Under the pieces are notes generated by a model. It was given only the letters and a program-made list of their open reading frames with translations, was not told the DNA's origin and did no database searches. A program made the position numbers and the translations under genes. From JBBQKG01 sp038326655 (lineage in GTDB: Bacteria; Actinomycetota; Thermoleophilia; Solirubrobacterales; JBBDJG01), in NCBI GenBank assembly GCA_038326655.1, contig JBBQKG010000009.1, forward strand, positions 30,453 through 94,452: 64,000 nt of DNA, read 5' to 3'. The number at the start of each line of letters is the position of its first letter. Position 1 is the first letter of the stretch. This document shows, one piece after another, positions 57,236 to 64,000 of the stretch.

Positions 57236-58516
57236 TCAGCCTGGGACGCGCTCGATGCGTGCGCCGAGCGCCCGCAAGCGATCGTCGATCCGCTCGTAGC
57301 CGCGATCGATCTGGCCGACGTTGCCGATCTCCGACACGCCCTCCGCGCACAGCGACGCGATGAGCATCGCCATGCCCGCGCGGATGTCGGGGCTCTCCAT
57401 CCGCTCACCATGAAGACGGCTCGGACCGCTGACGATCGCCCTGTGCGGGTCACAGAGCACGATCCGAGCGCCCATCGAGGTGAGCTTGTCGGTGAAGAAC
57501 AGGCGGTTCTCGAACATCTTCTCGAAGATCAATACGGTCCCGGCAGCCTGCGTGGCAACCGCCAGCGCGATGCTCGTGAGGTCGGCGGGGAAGGCCGGCC
57601 ACGGCCCGTCGTCGATCTTGGGGATCGCGTCGCCGACGTCGTCGCGCACCCGCAGTCGCTGCTCCGGGGGCACGACCAGGTCGCAGCCGTCGTGGCGTGA
57701 CTTGAGGCCGAGCCGCTCGAACACCATGCGGATCATCTTCAGGTCGTCGGGGACGGTGTCGGTGATCCGCAACTCGCCCCCGGTCACGGCCGCCAGCGCC
57801 ATGAAGCTCGCGACCTCGATGTGATCGGGCGCGATCGTGTGCCGGGCGCCGCGAAGGCGGTCGCGCCCATGCACGGTGAGCACGTTCGAGCCGATGCCCT
57901 CGATCTCCGCGCCCATCGCCACGAGCAGCCGCGCGAGGTCCTGCACGTGTGGCTCGGAGGCCGCGTTGCGGATCGTCGTGGTGCCCGGTGTGAGGGCTGC
58001 GGCCATGACCGTGTTCTCGGTACCCATCACGCTCGCCTCGTCCATGAAGAAGTCGCAGGCGCGGAGGCCGTCGGGCGCGTGCATCGTGTAGCCACGGTCG
58101 ATCTCGACCCGGGCACCGAGCGCGCGCAGCGCATCGAGGTGCGGGTCGAGCCGGCGGCGGCCGATGAAGTCACCGCCGGGCGACGGCATGTGCGCCTCGC
58201 CGATGCGTGCGAGCAGGGGCCCGGCGAGCAGGAAGGAGGCACGGATACGGCTCGCCAGGTCCGCGTCGACCTCCCCGCCGATCGAGTCGGCGCGCAGGGA
58301 GAGCTCGTGCTCGTCGCGCCACATCACGCCGACGCCGAGGTCCTCGAGCAGCGCCAGCATCGCGTCCACGTCGCGGATCCGCGGGACGTTGCCGATCACC
58401 AGCTCCTCGTCGGTCAGCAGCGAGGCCGCGAGGATCGGCAGCGCAGCGTTCTTGTTGCCGGCCGGGGCAACCGTTCCGGACAGCGGATAGCCGCCCTCGA
58501 TCACGAACTTTTCCAT
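57236..58516 (-). CDS. murA: UDP-N-acetylglucosamine 1-carboxyvinyltransferase, Cys-to-Asp active site
   Basis: 426 residues from ATG 58516. EPSP-synthase fold landmarks are GGYPLSGTVAPAGNKNAALPILAAS, VMGTENTVMAAALTPGTTTIRNAA, and NRLFFTDKLTSMGARI. The active-site loop reads PSPGGDFIGRRRLDPHL, so the usual catalytic Cys115 is Asp116. In mycobacteria and chlamydiae the same Cys-to-Asp change keeps activity and gives intrinsic fosfomycin resistance. The enzyme starts peptidoglycan precursor synthesis in the cytosol. It precedes hisZ by 36 nt, linking it to the his operon. Confidence 0.95.
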   Translation of the reverse strand: MEKFVIEGGYPLSGTVAPAGNKNAALPILAASLLTDEELVIGNVPRIRDVDAMLALLEDLGVGVMWRDEHELSLRADSIGGEVDADLASRIRASFLLAGPLLARIGEAHMPSPGGDFIGRRRLDPHLDALRALGARVEIDRGYTMHAPDGLRACDFFMDEASVMGTENTVMAAALTPGTTTIRNAASEPHVQDLARLLVAMGAEIEGIGSNVLTVHGRDRLRGARHTIAPDHIEVASFMALAAVTGGELRITDTVPDDLKMIRMVFERLGLKSRHDGCDLVVPPEQRLRVRDDVGDAIPKIDDGPWPAFPADLTSIALAVATQAAGTVLIFEKMFENRLFFTDKLTSMGARIVLCDPHRAIVSGPSRLHGERMESPDIRAGMAMLIASLCAEGVSEIGNVGQIDRGYERIDDRLRALGARIERVPG

Positions 58517-58664
58517 CGTGCCGGTGCCCTTCGTTGGGGGAGGTGCCACGACACCTGCCCGCGGCCCTCCGCGTCTGATCGTAAACCTGTCCATTAGCGG
58601 CGGTTTTGTCGGCCGCGCCGGCGCCGGTACAGCCGCGCGTAGCCTAACACCCGCCTCGGTGTTT

Positions 58665-58997
58665 CTAGCTCTGCCAGCGCCCCCCTGCTTTGGCCCACTC
58701 CAGCAGGTGGCCGACCGAGCAGAACCCGTCCGGGATCCGGTGGTCACCCCGGTGGCGGACAAGCAGCAGGTGCCCCTCGCCCAGGCCCGCGCCGCAATGG
58801 GCGCATTCGCCGGCGCTGTCCGTGCCGCAGGGCTCGAGCGGCTCCCCCACTTTCCAGTGCGCGCCCTGCATCGCCCACGGCACCACGTGCTCGAGCCGGC
58901 AGAACACGGCGCCCCTGTCCCCCGCGTGCTCGCCGAGACGGTAGCCGTCGTTCGGCTCCACCTCGCATCCACACCATGTGCAGCCGATCACGCTCAC
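58665..58997 (-). CDS. Small cysteine-rich putative zinc-binding protein
   Basis: About 110 residues from GTG 58997 (GTG 58991 also possible). Two similar halves each have CxxC and a later Cys-x3-His: CTWCGCEVEPNDGYRLGE followed by FCRLEHVVPW, and CAHCGAGLGEGHLLLV followed by FCSVGHLLEWAKAGG. This looks like a duplicated zinc-binding unit resembling treble-clef or HNH-type fingers without catalytic residues. Family name unknown to me. It is divergent from the dehydrogenase gene by only 25 nt and precedes murA by 148 nt on the same strand. Confidence 0.65.
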   Translation of the reverse strand: MSVIGCTWCGCEVEPNDGYRLGEHAGDRGAVFCRLEHVVPWAMQGAHWKVGEPLEPCGTDSAGECAHCGAGLGEGHLLLVRHRGDHRIPDGFCSVGHLLEWAKAGGRWQS

Positions 58998-59022
58998 GCC
59001 TGTCCCGGTAGATTCAGCGCCG

Positions 59023-60135
59023 ATGCCGGAGCCGCCCCGCATTATCGTCCTCGAGGGGGATCAGACCGGCCAGGAGCTGCTGGACCAGGCGCTGCGGTTG
59101 CTCGACCCCTCGGTGTGCCGGATCGCACTCGACTTCGAGCACTACGACCTCTCGCTCGAGAACCGCCGGAAGACCGGCAACGAAATCGTGATCGCGGCGG
59201 CGCGTGCGATGCGCGAGTCGGGCTTCGGGCTGAAGGCGGCGACGATCACGCCGGAGGGCCGGGAGGACGTCGGCAGCCCGAACCAGATCCTGCGCGCGGA
59301 GATCGACGGCAAGGTGATCATCCGGACCGGCCGCCGGATTCCCGGGGTGACCCCGGTGGCCGGCGTCCATCACCCGATCGCGGTCGTGAGGATGGCGGTC
59401 GAGGACGCCTACGGCGCCGAGGAGGGCCGTGAGCGCGAGAACGGCGACGAGGTCGCGTTCCGGACCGAACGCATCCACCGCTCGATCTGCCGCGCCGTCG
59501 CCGAGTACTCGTTCGACACCGCGGCGCGCATGCACGCACGCGTCTACGGCGGCCCGAAGTGGACCGTCAGCCCCCACTACGAGGGAATGCTGAAGGAGGA
59601 GCTGGACGGGGCCGCGGAGCGCCACCCCGACGTGCCGTACCAGCCTCAGCTGATCGACGTCACCTTCGCGGGACTGGTCGGCGGCGCGGGCTCGGATGCC
59701 CCGCTCGTGATCCCCGCGCTCAACCGCGACGGGGATTCGCTGTCCGAGCTGGTGCTGCGGCTCTTCGGCTCGATCGCCGGCGCGGAATCGGTGCTGCTGT
59801 CCTTCGACGAGTCCTACCGCACACGCGTCGTGATGACCGAGGCCCCGCACGGCACCGCACCGGCGCTCGAGGGGAAAGACATCGCGAACCCGATGGCGAT
59901 GATCCTCGCGGTCGCGGCGCTGCTCCGGTATGTCGGCGAGGCGACCGGCCGCGCCGATGCCGCCTCGGCCTCACGCGCGATCTACGAGGCGGTGCTGGAG
60001 GCGGTCGCCTCGGACGTGCGGACGCCCGACCTCGGCGGTCACGCGAGCACCTCGGAGTTCACCGACGAGGTCGTGGCGCGCGTGCGCACGAAGCTCGAGA
60101 TCTGGTCGAGCCTGGCGGGTGAGAGTCGTCCGTGA
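59023..60135 (+). CDS. Isocitrate/isopropylmalate-type NAD(P)-dependent decarboxylating dehydrogenase
   Basis: 370 residues from ATG 59023. Metal and NAD-site segments are LEGDQTGQELLDQALRLLD, the substrate-binding stretch LSLENRRKTGNE, and VVMTEAPHGTAPALEGKDIANPMAMILAVAALLRY. The EAPHGTAP block is diagnostic. The substrate loop has an unusual GFGLKAATITPEG region and an ISICRAVAEYSF-like helix, so isocitrate versus 3-isopropylmalate cannot be assigned firmly; isocitrate is slightly favoured. TAGATT lies 8 nt before the ATG with no Shine-Dalgarno (leaderless). Its stop overlaps the hydrolase start by 4 nt. Confidence 0.8.
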   Translation: MPEPPRIIVLEGDQTGQELLDQALRLLDPSVCRIALDFEHYDLSLENRRKTGNEIVIAAARAMRESGFGLKAATITPEGREDVGSPNQILRAEIDGKVIIRTGRRIPGVTPVAGVHHPIAVVRMAVEDAYGAEEGRERENGDEVAFRTERIHRSICRAVAEYSFDTAARMHARVYGGPKWTVSPHYEGMLKEELDGAAERHPDVPYQPQLIDVTFAGLVGGAGSDAPLVIPALNRDGDSLSELVLRLFGSIAGAESVLLSFDESYRTRVVMTEAPHGTAPALEGKDIANPMAMILAVAALLRYVGEATGRADAASASRAIYEAVLEAVASDVRTPDLGGHASTSEFTDEVVARVRTKLEIWSSLAGESRP

Positions 60136-60923
60136 GCCTCCCGTTCGCGGTGGAAGAGGCCGGCGAGGGGCCGCCGATCGTGCTGGCGCACGGCCTCACG
60201 GCGACCCGGAGGTACGTCGTCCACGGCTCGCGGCTCCTGGAGCGCTCGGGCCACACGGTGATCTCCTACGACGCCCGGGGCCACGGCGAGTCCGAGCCGG
60301 CGCCGGACCCGGCCGCGTACGAGTATTCCGACCTGGTGGAGGACCTCGAGCGGGTGCTCGACGAGCGCGGCGTGGAGCGGGCGGTGCTGGTCGGCGTGTC
60401 GATGGGTGCCGCGACCACGCTCGCATTTGCGCTGCGCGCGCCGGCGCGCGTGCGCGCGCTCGTGCAGGTCACGCCGGCTCATCTCGGCGGCCCGGGCGAG
60501 GCCGCGGGCTTGGCACGCTGGGACGCGCTTGCCGATGGCCTCGAGAGGGATGGCGTCGCGGGCTTCATGCGGGCATACGGCCCTCCACCCGTGGCGGAGC
60601 GCTTTCGGGGCCTGGTCGAGCAGGCGATCCGCCAGCGCATCGAGCGCCACCGCCATCCCGAGGCGGTCGCGGCGGCGCTGCGGGTGGTGCCGCGATCGCG
60701 CGCGTTCGAGGGGCCGGAGGCGCTCGAGCGAGCCACCCCGCCAACGCTCGTGGTCGCGAGCCGGGACGAGCTCGATCCCGAGCACCCGTACGCTCTCGCG
60801 GTGGAATACGAGCGTCTCATCCCAAATGCGGAGCTGATCAGCGAGGAGCCGGGCTCTTCTCCGCTCGCCTGGCGCGGAGCCCAGCTGTCGAAGGCGATTT
60901 TGGGCTTTCTGGAGCGGAATTGA
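60132..60923 (+). CDS. Alpha/beta hydrolase
   Basis: 263 residues from GTG 60132. The oxyanion region is IVLAHGLTATRRYVVHG, the next strand ends YDARGHGESEPAP, and the nucleophile elbow is LVGVSMGAATTLAFAL (Ser in GVSMG). An Asp in VVASRDELDPEHPYA is the likely acid, with a C-terminal His not clearly visible (the segment after it, SEEPGSSPLAWRG, lacks the usual GH). This could weaken catalysis or mean another residue serves. It is co-translated with the upstream dehydrogenase (GTGA). Substrate unknown. Confidence 0.82.
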   Translation: MSLPFAVEEAGEGPPIVLAHGLTATRRYVVHGSRLLERSGHTVISYDARGHGESEPAPDPAAYEYSDLVEDLERVLDERGVERAVLVGVSMGAATTLAFALRAPARVRALVQVTPAHLGGPGEAAGLARWDALADGLERDGVAGFMRAYGPPPVAERFRGLVEQAIRQRIERHRHPEAVAAALRVVPRSRAFEGPEALERATPPTLVVASRDELDPEHPYALAVEYERLIPNAELISEEPGSSPLAWRGAQLSKAILGFLERN

Positions 60924-61002
60924 AGCCGTCGGCCAAGCCGTCGACAATCAGCGTGAAGGAGTTCAGGGCGGCTGCCGGCGCGCCTCTGCAAGCCCCCTTG
61001 CA

Positions 61003-61014
61003 GAACATATGTTC
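61003..61014. promoter_or_regulatory. LexA/SOS-box-like palindrome 1
   Basis: GAACATATGTTC is a perfect palindrome identical to the core of the Gram-positive/actinobacterial LexA box (CGAACATATGTTCG type). It lies 33 nt before the predicted start of the small ORF at 61047. Confidence 0.6.
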
Positions 61015-61040
61015 CGTCCGACCGGCTTCCTAACCTGGGC

Positions 61041-61052
61041 GAACCTATGTTC
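61041..61052. promoter_or_regulatory. LexA/SOS-box-like palindrome 2
   Basis: GAACCTATGTTC has perfect GAAC/GTTC arms around 4 nt. It begins 38 nt after the first box and includes the ATG (61047) of the downstream small ORF, so bound LexA would block initiation directly. Confidence 0.55.
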
Positions 61053-61382
61053 TGGAGCCACAAAGAACAATTCAAAGAGCAACTGAGAGACGAGCTCCGC
61101 CTGCGGCTGCGAGTCGCGGGGGACCTCGCCACCCTGGGCGCATACGAGCTGAGCGATCCGGAGGACGACGGCGACACCCCACAGAAGCCGCCACGGATCG
61201 TGCGCGAGACGCCGCCGAAGCGGGTGTTGCTGTTCGCCAAGGTGGCGGCGCCATGTCCGGCTTCGCCCCGGGCCGAGCAGCGCTGCACCGCCACCGACGC
61301 GGCCGCGCGGCGCAAGGCTGCCCGCCGGGAGCGCCGGGGCGGAGTCGCGCGGGCGCCCGAGCAGCCCTGCCTCTCGGCTTAG
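61047..61382 (+). CDS. Small uncharacterised protein, possibly SOS-regulated
   Basis: 111 residues. The N-terminal 42 residues form a charged amphipathic helix (SHKEQFKEQLRDELRLRLRV). A short acidic linker (SDPEDDGDTPQKPP) follows, then a basic Ala/Arg-rich tail (TDAAARRKAARRERRGG). Third-position GC is high along at least the first 65 codons, which supports coding. The ATG sits inside a LexA-like box and there is no Shine-Dalgarno. No homolog is recognised; a small DNA-damage-inducible regulator is one possibility. The frame could instead be non-coding leader of an unseen element. Confidence 0.45.
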   Translation: MFWSHKEQFKEQLRDELRLRLRVAGDLATLGAYELSDPEDDGDTPQKPPRIVRETPPKRVLLFAKVAAPCPASPRAEQRCTATDAAARRKAARRERRGGVARAPEQPCLSA

Positions 61383-61452
61383 ATCTCGGCCGGGGTGCCG
61401 CCCGCGCCGGCCGCCTGACGGCTCGCGTTCTCAGGCCCAGGCTGCGAAACCG

Positions 61453-62229
61453 TCATGGTTGCTCACCAAGCGTCGCCTCGATGCCGCGGACGTCGCCGTC
61501 GTCCTGGCCGAGCACGCTGACGTCGACGTAGCCGAGGCGCGCGAGGTAGTCGCCGAGCGCGTCGGCCTGCTCACCGCCGAGCTCGAGCAGCAGCGCACCG
61601 CCGCGCCGGAGGAAGCGCGGGCTGTCGGTCAGGACCCGTCGCAGGATCTCGGTGCCGTCCCGGCCGCCGTCGTAGGACAGCGGCGACTCGAACACGAAGG
61701 TGTCGCGCTGCAACAGCGGCAACGCGGCCGCCGGCACGTACGGCACGACGCCGGCGACGACGTCGACACGCCCTTCGAGCGTGCCCGGCAGTGGGGCGAA
61801 CAGATCGCCGAGGTAGACCTCAACCCCGTTCGCCGTCGCGCAGGCAACGGCATGCTCGTCGACGTCGCACGCCACCACCCGCGCGCCGGGGTGGTGCGTG
61901 ATCAAGGTCTTGGCGATCGCTCCCGTCCCGGTGCAGAGATCGATCGCGGCACCGTTCGCAGGCAGGCGCTCGACGGCGCGACGCGCGAGCGGCTCGCTTT
62001 GCCGGCGCGGAACATAGACACCGGGATCGACGCGGATCTCCAAGCCACAGAACGAGGCGCTCCCGGTGATCCAGGCGAGTGGCTCGCCCGTGAGCCGCCG
62101 CCCGACGAGCGCGTCGAGGAGCTCGCGATCGCCGGCCGCACGAGCGAGGAGCTCGTCCGCCTCCTCCACCGCCGCGACGAACCCGGCGTCCGAGAAAAGC
62201 GCGGCAAGCGCCTCGAGGTCGTTCGGCAT
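61453..62229 (-). CDS. HemK/PrmC-like SAM-dependent methyltransferase lacking NPPY
   Basis: 258 residues from ATG 62229 (GTG 62235 two codons upstream is possible). The SAM-binding motif is AIDLCTGTGAIAKTLI and the acidic loop VVACDVDEHAV. Upstream, ITGSASFCGLEIRVDPGVYVPRRQSEPL matches the PrmC/HemK pattern (FYGLEFxVDxxVLIPRPETE). The catalytic NPPY is replaced by VVPY (163-166), so glutamine N5-methylation of release factors is unlikely and another substrate is expected. It lies 16 nt downstream of the M28 peptidase stop on the same strand. Confidence 0.8.
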   Translation of the reverse strand: MPNDLEALAALFSDAGFVAAVEEADELLARAAGDRELLDALVGRRLTGEPLAWITGSASFCGLEIRVDPGVYVPRRQSEPLARRAVERLPANGAAIDLCTGTGAIAKTLITHHPGARVVACDVDEHAVACATANGVEVYLGDLFAPLPGTLEGRVDVVAGVVPYVPAAALPLLQRDTFVFESPLSYDGGRDGTEILRRVLTDSPRFLRRGGALLLELGGEQADALGDYLARLGYVDVSVLGQDDGDVRGIEATLGEQP

Positions 62230-62245
62230 CGGCACCTGCGTCGTC

Positions 62246-63415
62246 CTAGGCGGCGGCTCGGTCGAGTGCTCTCAAGAGCTCGCGCCCGGTCTCGAGCGCA
62301 CGTTCCACGGAGGCCGCGGAGACGTTGTCGTATGTGTCCGTTGGCCAGTGGTAGTTGGGGATCCCCTCGGCGGACTGCGCGAGCAGTGTGATCGCCTCCC
62401 ACCCGCGCGCTCGGAACACCGTCGCGTCGGTGGGCAGCCCCGGCGTCGCGCTAGCCGGCAGGAGGCCCAGCTCGGGCCGCCGGCGCGCGATCGCCTCGGC
62501 GAGCGAGACCAGCGCCGGCGAGGCCGGTCGCGTCTGGGTGGCACTGCCCTCACGCAGGATGTAGGTGAGGGGAGCCTTCCCGCCGACGTTGTCGAAGTTC
62601 AGGAACGTCATGCCCGCCGCCTCGGCTGCGTGCCTGCGGGCGTAGGCCTGGGCCCCGAGCACGCCCGACTCCTCGCAGCTCGTGACGAGCAGGCGCACGT
62701 CCGTGTGGTCGAGGGGGCGCTGCGCGCATTCGGCGGCGAGCTGGGCGACGACCGCAGCACCGGAGGCATTGTCGTTTGCGCCGGGCACGTCGACGCCGCG
62801 GAGCTCGCGCTCGGTGAGCAGCCCGAGCGACAGTGCCATCCCCCCCAAACCGGCCAGATGCATGGCTTTTCCGCCGGGTAAGCGGCGCAGCAGAGGTCCC
62901 GCGGCGAGCACCGCGCCGGCCGCGGCGGGGAGCTGCAGCAGGCGCGCGAGATGACCGATCGTGCGTGGGTGGAAGACCAGGCCGGAGCGAGTCGTGTCGA
63001 GATGGGCGCAGAGGCAGACCGTCCGCCTGTGCTCCCCGGCGGCCGCGACGCGCCCGACCACGTTCAGGCTCGGACGGCGCGAGAGCAGGCGCGAGAGCGG
63101 GGTCACGCGCAGGTCGCCCTCGAGCGCCGCGGCCGCAAGGCTCGATACGGCCAGCACGTCGCCGAGCCTCCGGCGGCGACGCTGGAGCAGGCCGCCCGCG
63201 ACCGCCGCCGCCATGACGATCCCGTAAGGCAGCCCGAACGTTGCATATCCCGAGAAGTGCTCCCGGTCCGCCTCGACTCCGCGCGCCGCCAGCCACGCCT
63301 TCAGCAACCCCGCCGCCTGCTTTTCCGCTTCGGAGCACGGCCGGCGAGGCCCGACGTCGTTCGCCAGCCTTTCGATCACCTCGAGCGCGGCATCGACGCC
63401 CTTCGCATCGCGCAT
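62246..63415 (-). CDS. M28-family aminopeptidase-like protein with membrane segments
   Basis: 389 residues. Zinc ligands expected for M28 enzymes are visible in LCAHLDTTRSG (His, Asp), GANDNASGAA (Asp), TSCEESGVLG (Glu pair), NFDNVGG (Asp) and IPNYHWPTDTYDN (His). Between the first motif and the core there are hydrophobic stretches (LPAAAGAVLAAGPLL, LAGLGGMALSLGLL), and another at about residues 60-77, so it may be a membrane-associated peptidase. TAGGGT lies 6 nt before ATG 63415 without a Shine-Dalgarno. It is the first gene after the rRNA terminator. Confidence 0.85.
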   Translation of the reverse strand: MRDAKGVDAALEVIERLANDVGPRRPCSEAEKQAAGLLKAWLAARGVEADREHFSGYATFGLPYGIVMAAAVAGGLLQRRRRRLGDVLAVSSLAAAALEGDLRVTPLSRLLSRRPSLNVVGRVAAAGEHRRTVCLCAHLDTTRSGLVFHPRTIGHLARLLQLPAAAGAVLAAGPLLRRLPGGKAMHLAGLGGMALSLGLLTERELRGVDVPGANDNASGAAVVAQLAAECAQRPLDHTDVRLLVTSCEESGVLGAQAYARRHAAEAAGMTFLNFDNVGGKAPLTYILREGSATQTRPASPALVSLAEAIARRRPELGLLPASATPGLPTDATVFRARGWEAITLLAQSAEGIPNYHWPTDTYDNVSAASVERALETGRELLRALDRAAA

Positions 63416-63441
63416 GCGCGCACCCTAAACGGCGTCACAAC

Positions 63442-63472
63442 GAAAAACGGGCCGCCCCGAAGGACGGCCCGT
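63442..63472 (-). terminator. Rho-independent terminator of the rRNA operon
   Basis: On the minus strand ACGGGCCGTCC and GGGCGGCCCGT form a GC stem with a TTC loop, followed by TTTTTCG. This is a textbook terminator about 12 nt past the 5S gene. Confidence 0.9.
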
Positions 63473-63483
63473 TCGATCCAAAA

Positions 63484-63601
<118 letters not shown>

Positions 63602-63679
63602 CGGTGACGAGACCGCGGCGTTTCCGCCGGGCCCTCAAAACTGCACAGTGGCCTCCACACCAAGGTGGAAAAAATCAAC

Positions 63680-64000
<321 letters not shown>

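Noticed and set aside
61383..61452. Additional small gene between the SOS-box ORF and the methyltransferase
   Set aside because: Only 70 nt, GC-rich, without a start codon and ribosome binding site in a useful frame.

Overview
The window is very GC-rich bacterial chromosome. The protein families point to the actinobacterial class Thermoleophilia (Solirubrobacterales/Gaiellales-like): small SnoaL-like proteins opening with MSQENV, a GarA-type FHA protein next to an FtsR-like MerR regulator and an RsiG-like protein, SepF, AhpE-type peroxiredoxin, a HisG/HisZ pair, and actinobacterial-style rRNA. The lineage is inferred from family resemblance only; no 16S is present.

Layout. Positions 1-1555: four tandem SnoaL-like genes on the minus strand. 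Positions 1556-2088: a gene-poor gap holding a phage terminase (P27-type) N-terminal remnant, short repeats, a dif/XerCD-like site and a metal-regulated promoter for a ZIP transporter. Positions 2089-8909, plus strand: ZIP transporter, membrane protein with a degenerate GGDEF domain, WS/DGAT acyltransferase, STAS plus ATPase anti-sigma pair, and nadE. Positions 8899-18802, minus strand: DUF72, thioesterase, FAD oxidase and SRPBCC genes; ftsR-like, garA-like and rsiG-like; a nucleotidyltransferase/phosphomannomutase fusion; CDP-alcohol phosphatidyltransferase; proS. Positions 18887-25319, plus strand: an exported glycoside-hydrolase locus, one GH2 followed by three paralogous clan GH-A-like proteins. 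Positions 25320-29701: ispG, a fifth SnoaL-like gene, a frameshifted DUF4336-like gene and a fatty-acyl-CoA ligase.

Positions 29762-36404 are the classic rpsB-tsf-pyrH-frr-uppS-cdsA-dxr-rseP chain. It is followed upstream by rluD-like, lspA, yggT, proC, sepF, yggS, pgeF and a lipocalin-like gene (36598-42232), the usual post-ftsZ neighbourhood, although ftsZ itself is not here. Then come a DHH-CBS-tRNA nucleotidyltransferase, a polytopic glycosyltransferase, peroxiredoxin, a lone NodU/TobZ-type carbamoyltransferase, two beta-propeller proteins and an RTX-repeat protein. Positions 51635-58516 are a murA-hisZ-hisG-hisD-hisB-hisH-hisA-hisF operon on the minus strand. The end holds a zinc-ribbon protein, an isocitrate/isopropylmalate-type dehydrogenase, an alpha/beta hydrolase, a small ORF under two LexA-like boxes, a HemK-like methyltransferase, an M28 peptidase, and the 5S and the 3' part of 23S rRNA.

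Organisation. Same-strand neighbours commonly overlap by 4 nt (ATGA or GTGA), implying translational coupling. Several first genes have a TANNNT hexamer 6-8 nt before the start codon and no Shine-Dalgarno sequence, implying leaderless mRNAs. The strongest leads are the RsiG/GarA/FtsR regulatory block, the dif-like site beside a terminase remnant, the paired metalloregulator boxes at the ZIP gene, the triplicated glycosidase locus, the MurA Cys-to-Asp substitution, and the SOS-box-controlled small ORF. No CRISPR array, insertion sequence or tRNA gene was found.
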